Shown here one piece after another: positions 52,590 to 62,884 of a stretch of 64,000 bases of DNA. The notes below the pieces were generated by a model. That model was given only the letters and a program-made list of their open reading frames with translations. It made no database searches and was not told where the DNA came from. Positions within the stretch are counted from its first letter, which is position 1; each line of letters begins with the position of its first letter. Source of the DNA: Arion vulgaris (taxonomy: Eukaryota > Mollusca > Gastropoda > Stylommatophora > Arionidae); contig CM036754.1 in assembly GCA_020796225.1 (NCBI GenBank), positions 13,159,867-13,223,866 of the forward strand, in the 5' to 3' direction. The translations under genes were made by a program, and so were the position numbers.

Positions 52590-53280
52590 TAGTGCGTTCC
52601 AAAATTCGTGATCACACTAAGGTTTAATTTGTACGAAATCTACCTGATGCATGCCAGTGATTTTTTGCAAGCAGTCTTATATATCTCACGACCTTACGAA
52701 TCCATGTTTAACTAATTGGTAGGTAGCTTGGTTGATGCAAAAACGTTTTTTGTTATATAATTTTGCATAAACACAACAAAATGATCATCAAAGTTTAGAA
52801 CTTACAGTATTACACAAAATGATGGCGAATGATTGCAAAGGTGTATGCATATTACATATTATAAAAAGAAAGGTCACATAGTGAACAAATGGTACCTTCC
52901 ACTTCTATAAATGAAAGTAAATGCTGCGTACATACGCCAATGACAGTCGGTAGGAAACATTGTGAACTGATTAATTCCACGAGATTCCCGATTCTGACTT
53001 GCACTGAATTGCATTTGGAACACGGAAATACTTAGTTATAGACAAACTTGACAATCGTACTGTAAAATTTCGACAAGTATACCATATCAACATCGCTGCA
53101 ATTTTAGTAATAACATATAATAAAATTCTTACAGAACTAAAGGTTTGGGTGGGCAAAAAATACTTTTGTAAGGTCGTCACTGTTACCTATATAAAAATGC
53201 AAAAATCAAGAATTTCTGTCAAGTGGATGATTTTATATCGGTCTCGGTAAAACGATGATCATGAATTTCGGAACCAACTA
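52590..53280. mobile_element. Non-autonomous TA-target element (Tc1/mariner-type), 691 bp
   Basis: The left end TAGTGCGTTCCAAAATTCGT-GATCA pairs with the right end TGATCATGAATTTCGGAACC-AACTA (about 21 of 25 match). TA flanks both sides (52588-52589 and 53281-53282). No transposase frame. It is different in sequence from the element at 6748 but has the same TAG.. start. Confidence 0.82.
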
Positions 53281-53464
53281 TAGCTTCACAGTGATATAAT
53301 CAACGTCACAACTCAGAATGTTAGAAATTGTTAATGATAGTTCAAGAGAAATGTGTAAAGTAAAATGTATATCCTAATGCTAATCGTTTGTAATCATTTT
53401 AATCAACAAAATGTTGAATTCGAACAATAAATGAGAGTGAGGTAATGAAAGAAGACATCATGAT

Positions 53465-54150
53465 CTGACTTATGGTAGTGGTGGATGCTGCATTAAGTAA
53501 TGCTGACGCTACCACTAGTGAAGATGATTTTAGTAACCATGTGGCTAATAGAAGACCACGTAATCTGTCTTATGGTAGTGGTGGATGCTGCATTAAGTAA
53601 TGCTGACGCTACCACTAGTGAAGATGATTTTAGTAACCATGTGGCTAATAGAAGACAACGTAATCTGTCTTATGGTAGTGGTGGATGCTGCATTAAGTAA
53701 TGCTGACGCTACCACTAGTGAAGATGATTTTAGTAACCATGTGGCTAATAGAAGACCACGTAATCTGACTTATGGTAGTGGTGGATGCTGCCTTAAGTAA
53801 TGCTGACGCTACTACTAGTGAAGATGATTTTAGTAACCATGTGGCTAATAGAAGACCACGTAATCTGACTTATGGTAGTGGTGGATGCTGAATTATGTAA
53901 TGCTGACGCTACCACTAGTGAAGATGATTTTAGTAACCATGTGGCTAATAGAAGACAACGTAATCTGACTTATGGTAGTGGTGGATGCTGCATTAAGTAA
54001 TGCTGACGCTACCACTAGTGAAGATGATTTCAGTAACCATGTGGCTAATAGAAGACAACGTAATCTGACTTATGATAGTGGTGGATGCTGAATTATGTAA
54101 TGTTAACCTATCACTAGTGAAGATGATTTTAGTAACCATGTGGCTAATAT
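53465..54150. repeat. 100-bp satellite, about 7 copies
   Basis: The unit contains CTTATGGTAGTGGTGGATGC, ATTAAGTAATGCTGACGCTA, CCACTAGTGAAGATGATTTT and AACCATGTGGCTAATAGAAG. Most units are exactly 100 bp and differ by only a few bases; the last is degenerate. The unit length is not a multiple of three, so the short frames across it are not genes. Confidence 0.95.
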
Positions 54151-54299
54151 AAGTGGCTGGCTGCTAACTTATCAAATACTACGAGCGTTAGGATCAAGCC
54201 AGCGACTGTATCAGAGAATAAAGTAGTAGCAGTTGTACTAGCTGATGTCAGATTCAAATATATTACTTGTCTGTTACAGTTTCTCTGCTTATTTGTCGC

Positions 54300-54660
54300 T
54301 TATAGAACTATAACTGACGGATGCTTCTTCTTCTTTCTTCTTATATCTAATCATGTTTTGCTTCACATCGTCATGAAAAGAAGGAGATTTGTATCCCAGG
54401 CTTTTGTATGCGCTTTATAGATAGTGTTTTTTCACCGTCTCTGTTATTTTTGAGGTTCACTATTTGCGTAAAAGGTCTTTTGCTTTGTGTCCACTGTATC
54501 GGAGTAGTATTACTATCTGAGACGCACTTGTCTGTTGGTAATCTGCTTATGTGGCCGAACCATTTAATGTCTTTTTTTCTTGATGAAGTACTAAGTTCAA
54601 TGCTGATGTTGTACATATTTTCCCTGATGCCTTCATGTCTAAGCCGATCTCGTCTTTATT
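54300..54660 (-). pseudogene. Retrotransposon tail, family G, copy 3
   Basis: The minus strand reads STSSRKKDIKWFGHISRLPT, then NTTPIQWTQSKRPFTQ and NNRDGEKTLSIKR. Confidence 0.75.
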
Positions 54661-54879
54661 CTGCGTAGAAGGATGATTCGAAGTTGAATGCTTCTATAAA
54701 TCCGATGTGAGTACATCATTTGTAGGAAATCAGTTTGACGAACATCAGACTTGATTATATCGTCACTTGAAAGTTCTAAAACTGCATCCAGGGTTGACGT
54801 TCCTTCCATTTCATTATTACACATTTATGTCTTTACTATTTATTTTTGTGCTCATTATTATGTATTATATTCTTTTCTT

Positions 54880-55100
54880 ACTGATACATACTATTTCTCC
54901 ATGCCGATCTATCCAGGGCAACTCATTCCATCTCTTCAATGAAATTGGGTCCGATATTTCTTGCCTCTTTCAGGAAAGTTCCTTTCTGGGATTCTCTATG
55001 GCACCTTTTCTTTCTTGAACCGTTTGCCTCCCAGGTCAGTGCATGCTGTGTGATTCTTTGACCACTTCCCAGAGCATGTCCAACATAACACCATCTTACG
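54880..55100 (-). pseudogene. Retrotransposon tail, LRRND family
   Basis: The plus-strand blocks CTCCATGCCGATCTATCCAGG, CCGATATTTCTTGCCTC and GCATGTCCAACATAACACCA correspond to 3083-3290 and 38745-39010. Confidence 0.7.
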
Positions 55101-55467
55101 TTTTATCATGATGTCTAACTCATAACAATATAACATGTATACAGTATTAACAAAAGCATACAAAACGTTCATCATTTTATCATGATGTCTAACTCATAAC
55201 AATATAACATGTATACAGTATTAACAAAAGCATACAAAACGTTCATCATTTTATCATGATGTCTAACTCATAACAATATAACATGTATACAGTATTAACA
55301 AAAGCATACAAAACGTTCATCATTTTATCATGATGTCTAACTCATAACAATATAACATGTATACAGTATTAACAAAAGCATACAAAACGTTCATCATTTT
55401 ATCATGATGTCTAACTCATAACAATATAACATGTATACAGTATTAACAAAAGCATACAAAACGTTCA
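55101..55467. repeat. 74-bp tandem array, five copies
   Basis: The unit (TTTTATCATGATGTCTAACT, CATAACAATATAACATGTAT, ACAGTATTAACAAAAGCATA, CAAAACGTTCATCA) is repeated five times with essentially no differences, pointing to a recent expansion. Confidence 0.95.
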
Positions 55468-55474
55468 CCATCAT

Positions 55475-56300
55475 CAAATAGCTTGTCCTGAGCAGAACTT
55501 TGTCACCCCAACAGTCCTCAGGAATTTCTCTCATAGGCCAGATGTCCTGCCTCTGCGACCTTCATGTTCAAACCACCAGTTACATCATGAATCCATCTTC
55601 TCCGTGGTCTTCCTCTTCTTCTCTTTGCCGGTATGCCTTCTTCCATGATGGTCTTCTCCAGCCCTTCATGTATTTTTATATGTCCAAAATATCTCAATTT
55701 TCTCTTTCTTATTTGTAGCATCAGCCAGTTTTCTTTGATTTTGAGTTCTTTCTGTATAGATCTATGTGTTCTCTTCTCTGTCCATGATATACGGAGGGAT
55801 CTTCTGTAACACTTATATTCGAAAGCATATATGTTTTCCCACTGCTTTATTAAATGTCCATGCTTCACACCCATACGTTGTCACTGGGAATAAGCATGCT
55901 CTTAATATTCTGATCTTTGTTTTCTTATCAGTTCCGTTCCATATTGTTTTTAGTTGTTTAATTTTTTGTAAAGCCATGTTTCTTCTTCTTTAAATTTCCT
56001 TCATCTCATTTCCATCTGTTGTTAGCACTGAATCAAGATATTCAAAACTGTTCACATTTTCTACTTTCTCTCCGTTGATAAAAATATCGTTTGTCATGTT
56101 CGTTTTATCTGTTGTCATTAATTTTGTTTTTGCCACATTGAGATATAGATTTTGTTTTTCGCTTTTATCTTTCACTTCCTCTAATAATTTCTCAATCCCT
56201 TTTTGTGATGTTGACATTATATCGTCAGCATATCGTAGTTCAGGTATTTCTCTTCCTCCGATTATAAAAGGGTACAAAACCTTAGCTAAATTAAAACTGA
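55475..56300 (-). pseudogene. RTE-like retrotransposon, RT-end and tail (best preserved copy)
   Basis: The first minus-strand frame (56277-55990) reads ELRYADDIMSTSQKGIEKLL, LYLNVAKTKLMTTDK and INGEKVENVNSFEYLDSVLT, which is RT motif YADD and the region after it. The next frame (55874-55518) reads SWTEKRTHRSIQKELKIKEN, RYFGHIKIHEGLEKTIM and RRRGRPRRRWIHDV. A frame break of about 100 bp separates them. 5'-truncated and dead. Confidence 0.9.
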
Positions 56301-56487
56301 AAACATATATACAATGTAACTAACGACATGAGTTCTGCTGCCAAGTTACATAATCGACCAGTTATCAGGCAAGATAAGAAGTTATCTGTTGGTTATCAAT
56401 CGTTCTAACATCATCATTTATTACTAATAACATAATAATATGTCATTAGATCTAACATGTAAGTATAATATTATACACAATTAATCA

Positions 56488-56579
56488 GAATAACACATGC
56501 CAGCGAGAGTTGGAAAATGACTAAAGATATAGAAAGCAAGTTGAATGCATTTGAAAATAGATGTCTGCGAAAAATAATG
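56488..56579 (+). pseudogene. Short retrotransposon fragment, LRRND family, plus strand
   Basis: CATGCCAGCGAGAGTTGGAA then GACTAAAGATATAGAAAGCA and TGTCTGCGAAAAATAATGA is the reverse complement of 39070-39170. Confidence 0.75.
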
Positions 56580-56679
56580 AATTATTTTATAAATTAAAAT
56601 ATAGCAATAAAAAAAACATGATTTATCCTGGAAAAAATTCTGGTCAAAACCAACAAAAATGACCACGAGCCACCACTGG
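56580..56679. mobile_element. Non-autonomous hAT, family 1, 5'-truncated copy
   Basis: ATTATTTTATAAATTAAAAT ... CCAACAAAAATGACCACGAG-CCACCACTG aligns with the right half of 59943-60109. The left end is missing. Confidence 0.8.
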
Positions 56680-56811
56680 TTTCATGGCTGATTATCGTAA
56701 CATGACCCAGCCATTTCCATCAGCTCATTTTTTCAAAGTTCGTTTTCCACGCTTTCTTCCTTAGCTTCCACAAACAATATATTTATTGTGTGTGTGTGTG
56801 ATAGACAACTA

Positions 56812-57069
56812 CAGGGTGTTCAACTTAAAAGCAGCCCCAGTGATAAATAGAAATTTACCAGGTACGCATTGCATCTCGTCTATTTACTATTTAAACCGGT
56901 TCTGACTAGCTTGTCTTACGTCACATTTGTTCATCGCCCCTTCCCGCACTACAATTACACACCATCACACAACCTTGACCTATACTACGTCATAACTGAA
57001 CCTTCTCATTTCCATACATATATGCCAGATTAGCTCCATTCACAGGCTGCTTTTAAGTTGAACACCCTG
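56812..57069. mobile_element. Mariner-type MITE, 258 bp, perfect 25-bp inverted repeats
   Basis: CAGGGTGTTCAACTTAAAAG-CAGCC at the left and its exact complement at 57045-57069, flanked by TA (56810-56811 and 57070-57071). The TA target and CAGGGTGT-type ends are typical of Tc1/mariner-related elements. A (GT)n run lies just upstream (56788-56800). Confidence 0.93.
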
Positions 57070-57254
57070 TAGTTACTCGTTAACTCATTTGATGCTCTGG
57101 ATAAGATAAACAGATTAAACATGAATCTCATCTGACAGCGTAATCCGTTACTTCCTGATCTAAAGACCATTAAACAAATAAATTATCAGCTGCCTTGTGT
57201 CACATACTATCTGCTACATCAATAATAGCCGTCCATCGCAAGCGATGATGACAA

Positions 57255-57650
57255 CAATCTCAGACGTGTACTGCTGCACCTCTCTGGTGTGTGCGGAGGT
57301 GACTGTAGAGTCCAATCCTGGAACAGAATCCCCGACCACAGATGGGGCATACATGATCAAGGTTAGACATGTGCGTGTTGTGTGCTCTGTCTTTCGCGCT
57401 GCTCGTTTTCTCTGTGACTCAACAATACGATGATTCTCAGCTATTCGGGTTCCTCTTTGTTGTTACAGCGCCACATTTGGCGATCTTGCGCAAGGATTCC
57501 CAGCACGTATTGTCTATATCGAAGCATTTCAGAGACACTTTAAGAGTGTCTTTAAAGCGTTTTTCTGTCCACCAGCTAAACGTCAATACTTGCAAGTCAG
57601 GGGTAGGAAACTTGATGCCAGAATGTTTGTTATGTCGCGCGTTTTCTCAA
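57255..57650 (-). pseudogene. Retrotransposon tail with terminal C2H2-like motif
   Basis: The minus strand reads KRFKDTLKVSLKCFDID, then in later frames CPICGRGFCSRIGLYSHLRT-HQRG and a stop. This C-x2-C-x(n)-G-L-x-S-H-L-R-T-H ending is common at the C-terminus of one non-LTR ORF2 group. Confidence 0.8.
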
Positions 57651-57840
57651 CGCACCCAGATGGTAGTGTCAGTGTGTAATAGATGGTAGTGAGAGCAGTA
57701 GTAAGTAGTGGTAGTCGTAGCAGTAGTACATAGTAGAAGTAGTTGTAGTAGTAGCAGCATTGAGTAGTGATAGTAGTTAGTTTAAACGGCAGTAACATCA
57801 GTAAGTAGTGGAATCATTATAAGTAGCATCATGTCACATA
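57650..57840. repeat. Degenerate AGT/AGTAGT repeat
   Basis: GTAGTAG-type triplets with GTAGCAGTAGTA variants. Confidence 0.85.
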
Positions 57841-57844
57841 TATA

Positions 57845-58515
57845 ATGTGCGTTATAACTAACATAAAGTAGTATGATGTCATATGTATACAATGTAAATT
57901 ATAGCATAAAGTAGTGTCACATAAACAATGTATGTTATGATATAAAGTAGTAACATGTCACATATACAATGTGCGTTATAACATAAAGTTGTACCTCACA
58001 TATACAATGTGCGTTATAACATAAAAGTAACATGTCACATATACAATGTAAGACACCTTGATGACAACAATGTGCACACATGAGATGTCAAATAAGACAC
58101 TGACACCATATATGGAAATGTTTGTGTAGATAGTATGACCCCTAATCCTGGTTGATGAACTTCCTGTTAGCGAATTCTACAAGCTAGTGTTACCAAAGTC
58201 CTAAAGATATGCCCTATTTTTGTTCATTCCCGGAACATCCCTCTTCAATGAAATTAGGTCATACGGAGATCATCAATAATAAAAGATGGGACACTTTCGA
58301 CTGTGTACCGTGCCCTCGATAACATATTTAGCATTGGTCACGTGTGCACATACTGGAAAACAGGAAAACCCGGTTGTGTGATGTAGGTGAAGGGAAGTCA
58401 AGTCATTGATGGAAATGCTGGAAATCAAAGACGGTGAAATTGTGTACCGTACAGTTTCATCATGGAGATGGGAAGAGAAGGACTGATTATAATTAGAGGA
58501 AGATAACTTTAAAAT
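57845..58515. other. No gene; weak tandem
   Basis: Between 57830 and 58050, GTCACATATACAATGTGCGTTA-TAACATAAAGTAG recurs about five times with variable spacing. The rest is unassigned. Confidence 0.5.
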
Positions 58516-58519
58516 AACT

Positions 58520-58985
58520 TTTTCGCCCGTGTATTGCTGGGGCTCGCAAAGGGAGCAAAGAATAGTAACACTGCGACCTAGAAGGCATGTCGTAGGAGGC
58601 GACTGCGGTAGGGAAGCTACCTAGTAAATACACAGCGTAGCATCGCAGAAATCGGATGTGCGGGCCTACTTGTGGGGGCATAACTGGCACAACGTAAATT
58701 GTTCTTAGGCTCGGATCACATACAAATCACAAAGAGTGGTTAACAAGTAGTTGATCTTAGGCTCAGATCACATACAAATCACAAAGAGTGGTTAACAAGT
58801 AGTTGATCTTAGGCTCGGATCACATACAAATCACAAAGAGTGGTTTAACAAGTAGTTGATCTTAGGCTCAGATCACATACAAATCACAAAGAGTGGTTTA
58901 ACAAGTAGTTGATCTTAGGCTCAGATCACATACAAATCACAAAGAGTGGTTAACGGGTGGTTGATATGAAGCGTTCGAAGGAGAA
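58520..58985 (+). mobile_element. SINE family M, copy 6, with internal 52-bp expansion
   Basis: GCCCGTGTATTGCTGGGGCT, the core GGCATGTCGTAGGAGGCGACT, AACTGGCACAACGTA, and an end GGTTGATATGAAGCGTTCGA. Between 58702 and 58965 the block GATCTTAGGCTCAGATCACA then TACAAATCACAAAGAGTGGT and TAACAAGTAGTT is repeated five times, where other copies have it once. Confidence 0.9.
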
Positions 58986-58989
58986 AAAG

Positions 58990-59280
58990 GTGTTAAGTTC
59001 TTAGAACATCCTGGACAGAGAAGAGAAACAACAAAGTCCAGCAGATCGAGAAGAATTGCCTCATAAACAACATCATATGCAGGATATGAAATATTTTGTC
59101 CACGTTAAACGTCACAGTTGTTTGGAGAAAACGGTTATGGAAAGCATGGTTTCTGGCGTACGTGGCAGGAGCCGACCAAGACGAAGGTGGCAGCAGGACA
59201 TCAAAGGAACATTGAACATGAAGTTGAATGAGAATTTGCTAAAGACAGAGAGTTTTTCAGGCGGATTGTGATGAAAGCGA
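58990..59280 (+). pseudogene. RTE-like retrotransposon tail
   Basis: The plus strand reads ILDREEKQQSPADREELPHK-like and, in frame, MKYFVHVKRHSCLEKTVMES, VRGRSRPRRRWQQDIKGTLN. Three tandem GCGACATTCCGAAA copies follow at 59278-59318. Confidence 0.8.
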
Positions 59281-59349
59281 CATTCCGAAAGCGACATTCC
59301 GAAAGCGACATTCCGAAAGCGACATGCTACTTGATGATGATTGTTTCTG

Positions 59350-59500
59350 TTGCGTGCATATAGCAGTCAAAGCATCGCATGATTAACTTTCACCCAGACA
59401 ACACATGCTTTCATAGTCAAAGCATCATATAGTTGCATATAGCAGTCAAAGCATCGCATGATTAACTTTCATCCAGACAACACATGCTTTCATAGCCAAC
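59350..59500. repeat. Two-copy repeat of about 75 bp
   Basis: CATATAGCAGTCAAAGCATC then GCATGATTAACTTTCA.CCAG and ACAACACATGCTTTCATAG occurs twice. Confidence 0.85.
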
Positions 59501-59744
59501 AAATCGTAAGGCTGACTTTAATAAACACACTATTGTTCTACAATGCATCCGTAGCACATGAAAGATGACTTTAGTATTCCAGTTGGAGTTGTGTAGGAAA
59601 GAAAGAAGTGAGATGGTGGTTGTGTTTAACTGGTTCCCAAGAATGATCATCTTGTACAAACAAAATTCTTAGCAGCAATATATCTTTTTCTCACATTTAT
59701 TTAGTACAACACGCAATAAATATAACAGTGAAGAACTTGAACGA

Positions 59745-59835
59745 CGTGATTCTTATGTCACATTGAACTCTACGTGATTCTTACGTCACATTGAACTCTA
59801 CGTGATTCTTACGTCACATTGAACTCTACGTGATT
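59745..59835. repeat. 28-bp tandem repeat, 3.5 copies
   Basis: CGTGATTCTTACGTCACATT-GAACTCTA units. Each contains TTACGTCA, close to a CREB/ATF site, probably coincidental. Confidence 0.9.
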
Positions 59836-59942
59836 CACTAACAAATTCATTTAGTGAGAGAACATGTGCAAAAAAATCTCGAGCTGAATAATTCCCGACC
59901 TGTCCAGTTTTAGAACTTCTAGAGTTTGAGAAGAGGAACAGT

Positions 59943-60109
59943 CAGTGGCGGCTCGCCATTAAGGGCCAGTGGGGCCGGGCCCCACCAGTAATAATGTGTA
60001 ACGTGTATTTATTATTTTATAAATTAAAATATAACCTAGCCTAAAACCATGATTTTTCCGAAAATTTGTGTCTGGCCCCACCAACAAAAATGAGCACGAG
60101 CCGCCACTG
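59943..60109. mobile_element. Non-autonomous hAT, family 1, with 8-bp duplication
   Basis: CAGTGGCGGCTCGCC ... GAGCACGAGCCGCCACTG, flanked by exact GGAACAGT at 59935-59942 and 60110-60117. 167 bp, no coding capacity. Confidence 0.95.
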
Positions 60110-60119
60110 GGAACAGTAT

Positions 60120-60645
60120 AGTGCAGATTTGCAGTGGTGCAGGCTGAGTATGGTATGTTGATTTTGTGACTTTCCACACGAAATTAATTTTGATTCTTCT
60201 TGTATGTGTGGTCAACACGACATAACATAACTAACTCGAGACTGATTCTTAATTGAGGGCCGTCCTTGATAGCGTTGGACATGGAATATCTTAGTTCGAT
60301 TCTTCTTCTCTTCCACCATTTACTTCTATAGTTCGATTACACAGCGTAAATGTGTGCTGTGTGAGACCTGTCGTCAAATGTGTAACATGTGTGCTTCTGC
60401 CGTCGATCGTTATTCACGTGTCTGTTCCGGCTGTCGCATACCGATCCTATCCTTGATATCTATACAAGGTTGTCAAGCAATTTGTTTACTCACGGCCTAC
60501 TGTAGTGATGTGCGAATAGTTATTATCCGTTACTAGAATACCAGGTACTACCTGGTTTCATTAGTAACGAGTACGACCGAAGAAAAAAGTATCAGTTAAT
60601 CGACAAAGACTGGTTAATTAAATGGGCACTTTTCGTTCTGTACAT
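60120..60645. other. No gene seen
   Basis: A 60-codon frame at 60354-60536 is Cys-rich at its start, but nothing else supports it as a gene. Confidence 0.35.
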
Positions 60646-60649
60646 GTAA

Positions 60650-61075
60650 ATTATTTTTATTATATGCTTCTCGTACCGTTTAAAGTTACATATAGCCTGC
60701 AAACAATTTATCCATACCACTCTATCCTGGGCAACTTGTTCAATCTTCTCTGTGTAATTGAGTAAAATATTTCTGGTCTCTTTCAATTAAGTTAGTTTCA
60801 GAGTTTCCTTAGCGCAGTGGCGGCTCGTGGTTACTTTTCTTGGTGGGGCCAGAGACAAATGTTAGGAAAAATCATGATGTTTTGAGTATTTACTATTATT
60901 TGTCTATTCCGGGAAGTTATTCCCCTTTCGATTATCGGTGGGCCAGCCCCCTGGCCCTAATTACGAGCGCCCTGCCTTAGCGTATCCTTTCTTTTATGAA
61001 CCATTTGTCTCCCATTTCAATGCATCCTGTGTGATTCTTTGATCATTTCATCTCAGAATATGCCCAACATACATG
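60650..61075 (-). pseudogene. Retrotransposon tail, LRRND family, split by an hAT element
   Basis: The minus strand carries EKIEQVAQDRVVWINCLQAI. The plus-strand text GTTTCAGAGTTTCCTTAGCG and, after the insert, TATCCTTTCTTTTATGAACC correspond to uninterrupted sequence in 3083-3290. Confidence 0.75.
60815..60974. mobile_element. Non-autonomous hAT, family 1, nested, with 8-bp duplication
   Basis: CAGTGGCGGCTCGTGG ... TTACGAGCGCCCTG, flanked by exact CCTTAGCG at 60807-60814 and 60975-60982. It is inserted in the retrotransposon fragment 60650-61075. Confidence 0.93.
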
Positions 61076-61254
61076 TACATCTACATTTGTTTTAACTGGT
61101 TCAAGTATAACTTTAGTTTTTTTTCTGAATAGGATCCTGTCGTGTTTGACAATAAACAGGCGTAATTTCTGGAATGGAAAGTGCATTGTGAAATACTTGA
61201 ACATTAAGATTATCATGTGAAAACCTCAAGTAAACCATCTGATTCAGTTAGTGA

Positions 61255-61400
61255 TAGTGTCTCTATATCCTTCTTCTCTAATCTTGTTTTGTCTCACAGC
61301 AGTCAGGATAAGAAGAGATTTCTAGAACAAGCTTTTCTGTGTTCTTCATAGTGTTGATGTAGTTTCTCTACATCCTTTAGTTGTTTTGTTTTTTTCAAGT
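61255..61400 (-). pseudogene. Retrotransposon tail, family G, fragment
   Basis: The plus-strand text CTCTAATCTTGTTTTGTCTC, TCAGGATAAGAAGAGATTTC and TAGAACAAGCTTTTCTGTGT parallels 27597-27660. Confidence 0.6.
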
Positions 61401-61873
61401 AGAACATTGAATCCGTTTCAATCAATCACTTGAATTCTAACTGGATAAATTGTGTGATGTTTTTCTGTGTTTATTGTGTGACTGAGGCGGATTCTGGTCC
61501 CGTCGAGAGGATACAATGTAACATATAGTGTTTACATTTGTACACGAAAATGAAAACTTCAAGCTCAAACCTCCGCTGCTTTGTGGACATCCCTCGGCTA
61601 GGTTAGGAAACCAATTCTGATTTACAGGTAAGACGGAGACACTGTACCGGGAGTTGCAAAATAGTACAGCAGTGAGTAATTGCCGAGGCTTGAAATAGTA
61701 GTGTCACGCGTGTACTTCTTATGTTGGTCAGAAGATTAATGGGCAGGTTTTTGGGGAGTGTGTGTGTGTGGGGGAGATTGTCTAGCTCATCGTATAACAA
61801 CTGTTCTGTGACACGTTTATCATGTTGGAGTATAATATGTCCAGCACATCTCACTTAGACATTCTGTAGCATC
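61400..61873. other. No gene seen
   Basis: A (GT)n-rich stretch is at about 61758-61772. Otherwise unassigned; the minus-strand CGTCTTACCTGTAAATCAG piece near 61620 has no partner exon. Confidence 0.35.
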
Positions 61874-61881
61874 CTATAGAT

Positions 61882-62492
61882 CATAGATTCCCAAACTTGT
61901 TCGGCCCACCGCCCACTTTGCACAACATAAGCTTTGTAACGCCCCCCTCCACATTATAACAGTTTGCAAAACGCCCCCTCCCCACACATATATACATGTT
62001 CTATTTTCTCTTTGACATCGAAAATTGATATATATTTCTGTCATACATAGTCAATTTTCAAATGATTATATGCATGAAATAGAAAATTGATATATATTTC
62101 TGTCATACATGATCAATTTTCAAATGATTATATGCATGAAATAGAAAATTGATATATATTTCTGTCATACATGATCAATTTTCAAATGATTATATGCATG
62201 AAATAGAAAATTGATATATATTTCTGTCATACATGATCAATTTTCAAATGATTATATACATGAAATAGAAAATTGATGAAAAAATGGATCGTGTAAGACG
62301 GGCATAAGATTAATTTTAATGCATTAAAATTTTAAATGATTATTCAATCGTAAAATCATGAAAATAATTTATAGCCACCGACCACTAATCGCCTGAACAC
62401 CCCGAAATTCTTCTGAACCCACTATCGCCCCCTCATAGAACGCTTCAGCGCCCACTGGGGAGGGGGAGGTCCGCCCACTTTGGGAAACGCTG
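61882..62492. mobile_element. Non-autonomous hAT, family 2, 611 bp with 8-bp duplication
   Basis: The left end CATAGATTCCCAAACTTGTTC pairs imperfectly with the complement of the right end, CAGCGTTTCCCAAAGTGGGC. CTATAGAT is duplicated exactly at 61874-61881 and 62493-62500. CAGnGTTTCCCAAA-type ends are typical of Charlie-like hAT elements. About four copies of a 62-bp tandem (GATATATATTTCTGTCATAC then ATGATCAATTTTCAAATGAT) lie inside. Confidence 0.9.
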
Positions 62493-62654
62493 CTATAGAT
62501 GTTTGCAATGTTCCCCTGATGTTGACTTTGTATACGCTAACATGTACGATGAACAAAACTTTAGAGATTCAGTTGTACGATGAGATAACTTGAGCAATGA
62601 TTTGGTTTAAAGTGAGAAAGAGTTGCATCAATAAAATATATATATTGTCAACAC

Positions 62655-62870
62655 CCGCCTGCCCAGCGTGTTCGTAGCGCGTTGGCCTACGGGTGCCTAG
62701 TCCTCTGTAAGTGCGGGTTCAACTCCGCGGACTGGCAGAAAAGCTACAGGTTCCCCAGATTTACGGTGTTCGTGGCACCAAGCCGAAGGGTTACGAAGGT
62801 TAAGGTGTCCATGACACCGAGCCGAAAAGCTTTCAGCTCAAGTGCTTCTGGATCGGGAAAAAAATAATAT
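62655..62870 (+). mobile_element. tRNA-headed SINE, family A, best copy
   Basis: A box TAGCGCGTTGG, B box GGGTTCAACTCC, then TACAGGTTCCCCAGATTTAC, GTTCGTGGCACCAAGCCGAA and CTCAAGTGCTTCTGGATCGG, an A-rich tail and (TA)n. TTGTCAA flanks both sides (about 62645 and 62885) as a likely duplication. Confidence 0.9.
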
Positions 62871-62884
62871 ATATATATATATGT

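Noticed and set aside
53500..53800. Repeated frames SNADATTSEDDFSNHVANRR
   Set aside because: They arise from the 100-bp satellite; the unit is not a multiple of three, so the frame breaks every copy.
53465..55467. Tandem arrays considered as a CRISPR-like array
   Set aside because: Units are contiguous with no unique spacers, and this is animal DNA.
59745..59835. Array of CRE/ATF-like TTACGTCA sites as an enhancer
   Set aside because: The motif is simply part of a 28-bp tandem unit and there is no gene nearby to regulate.
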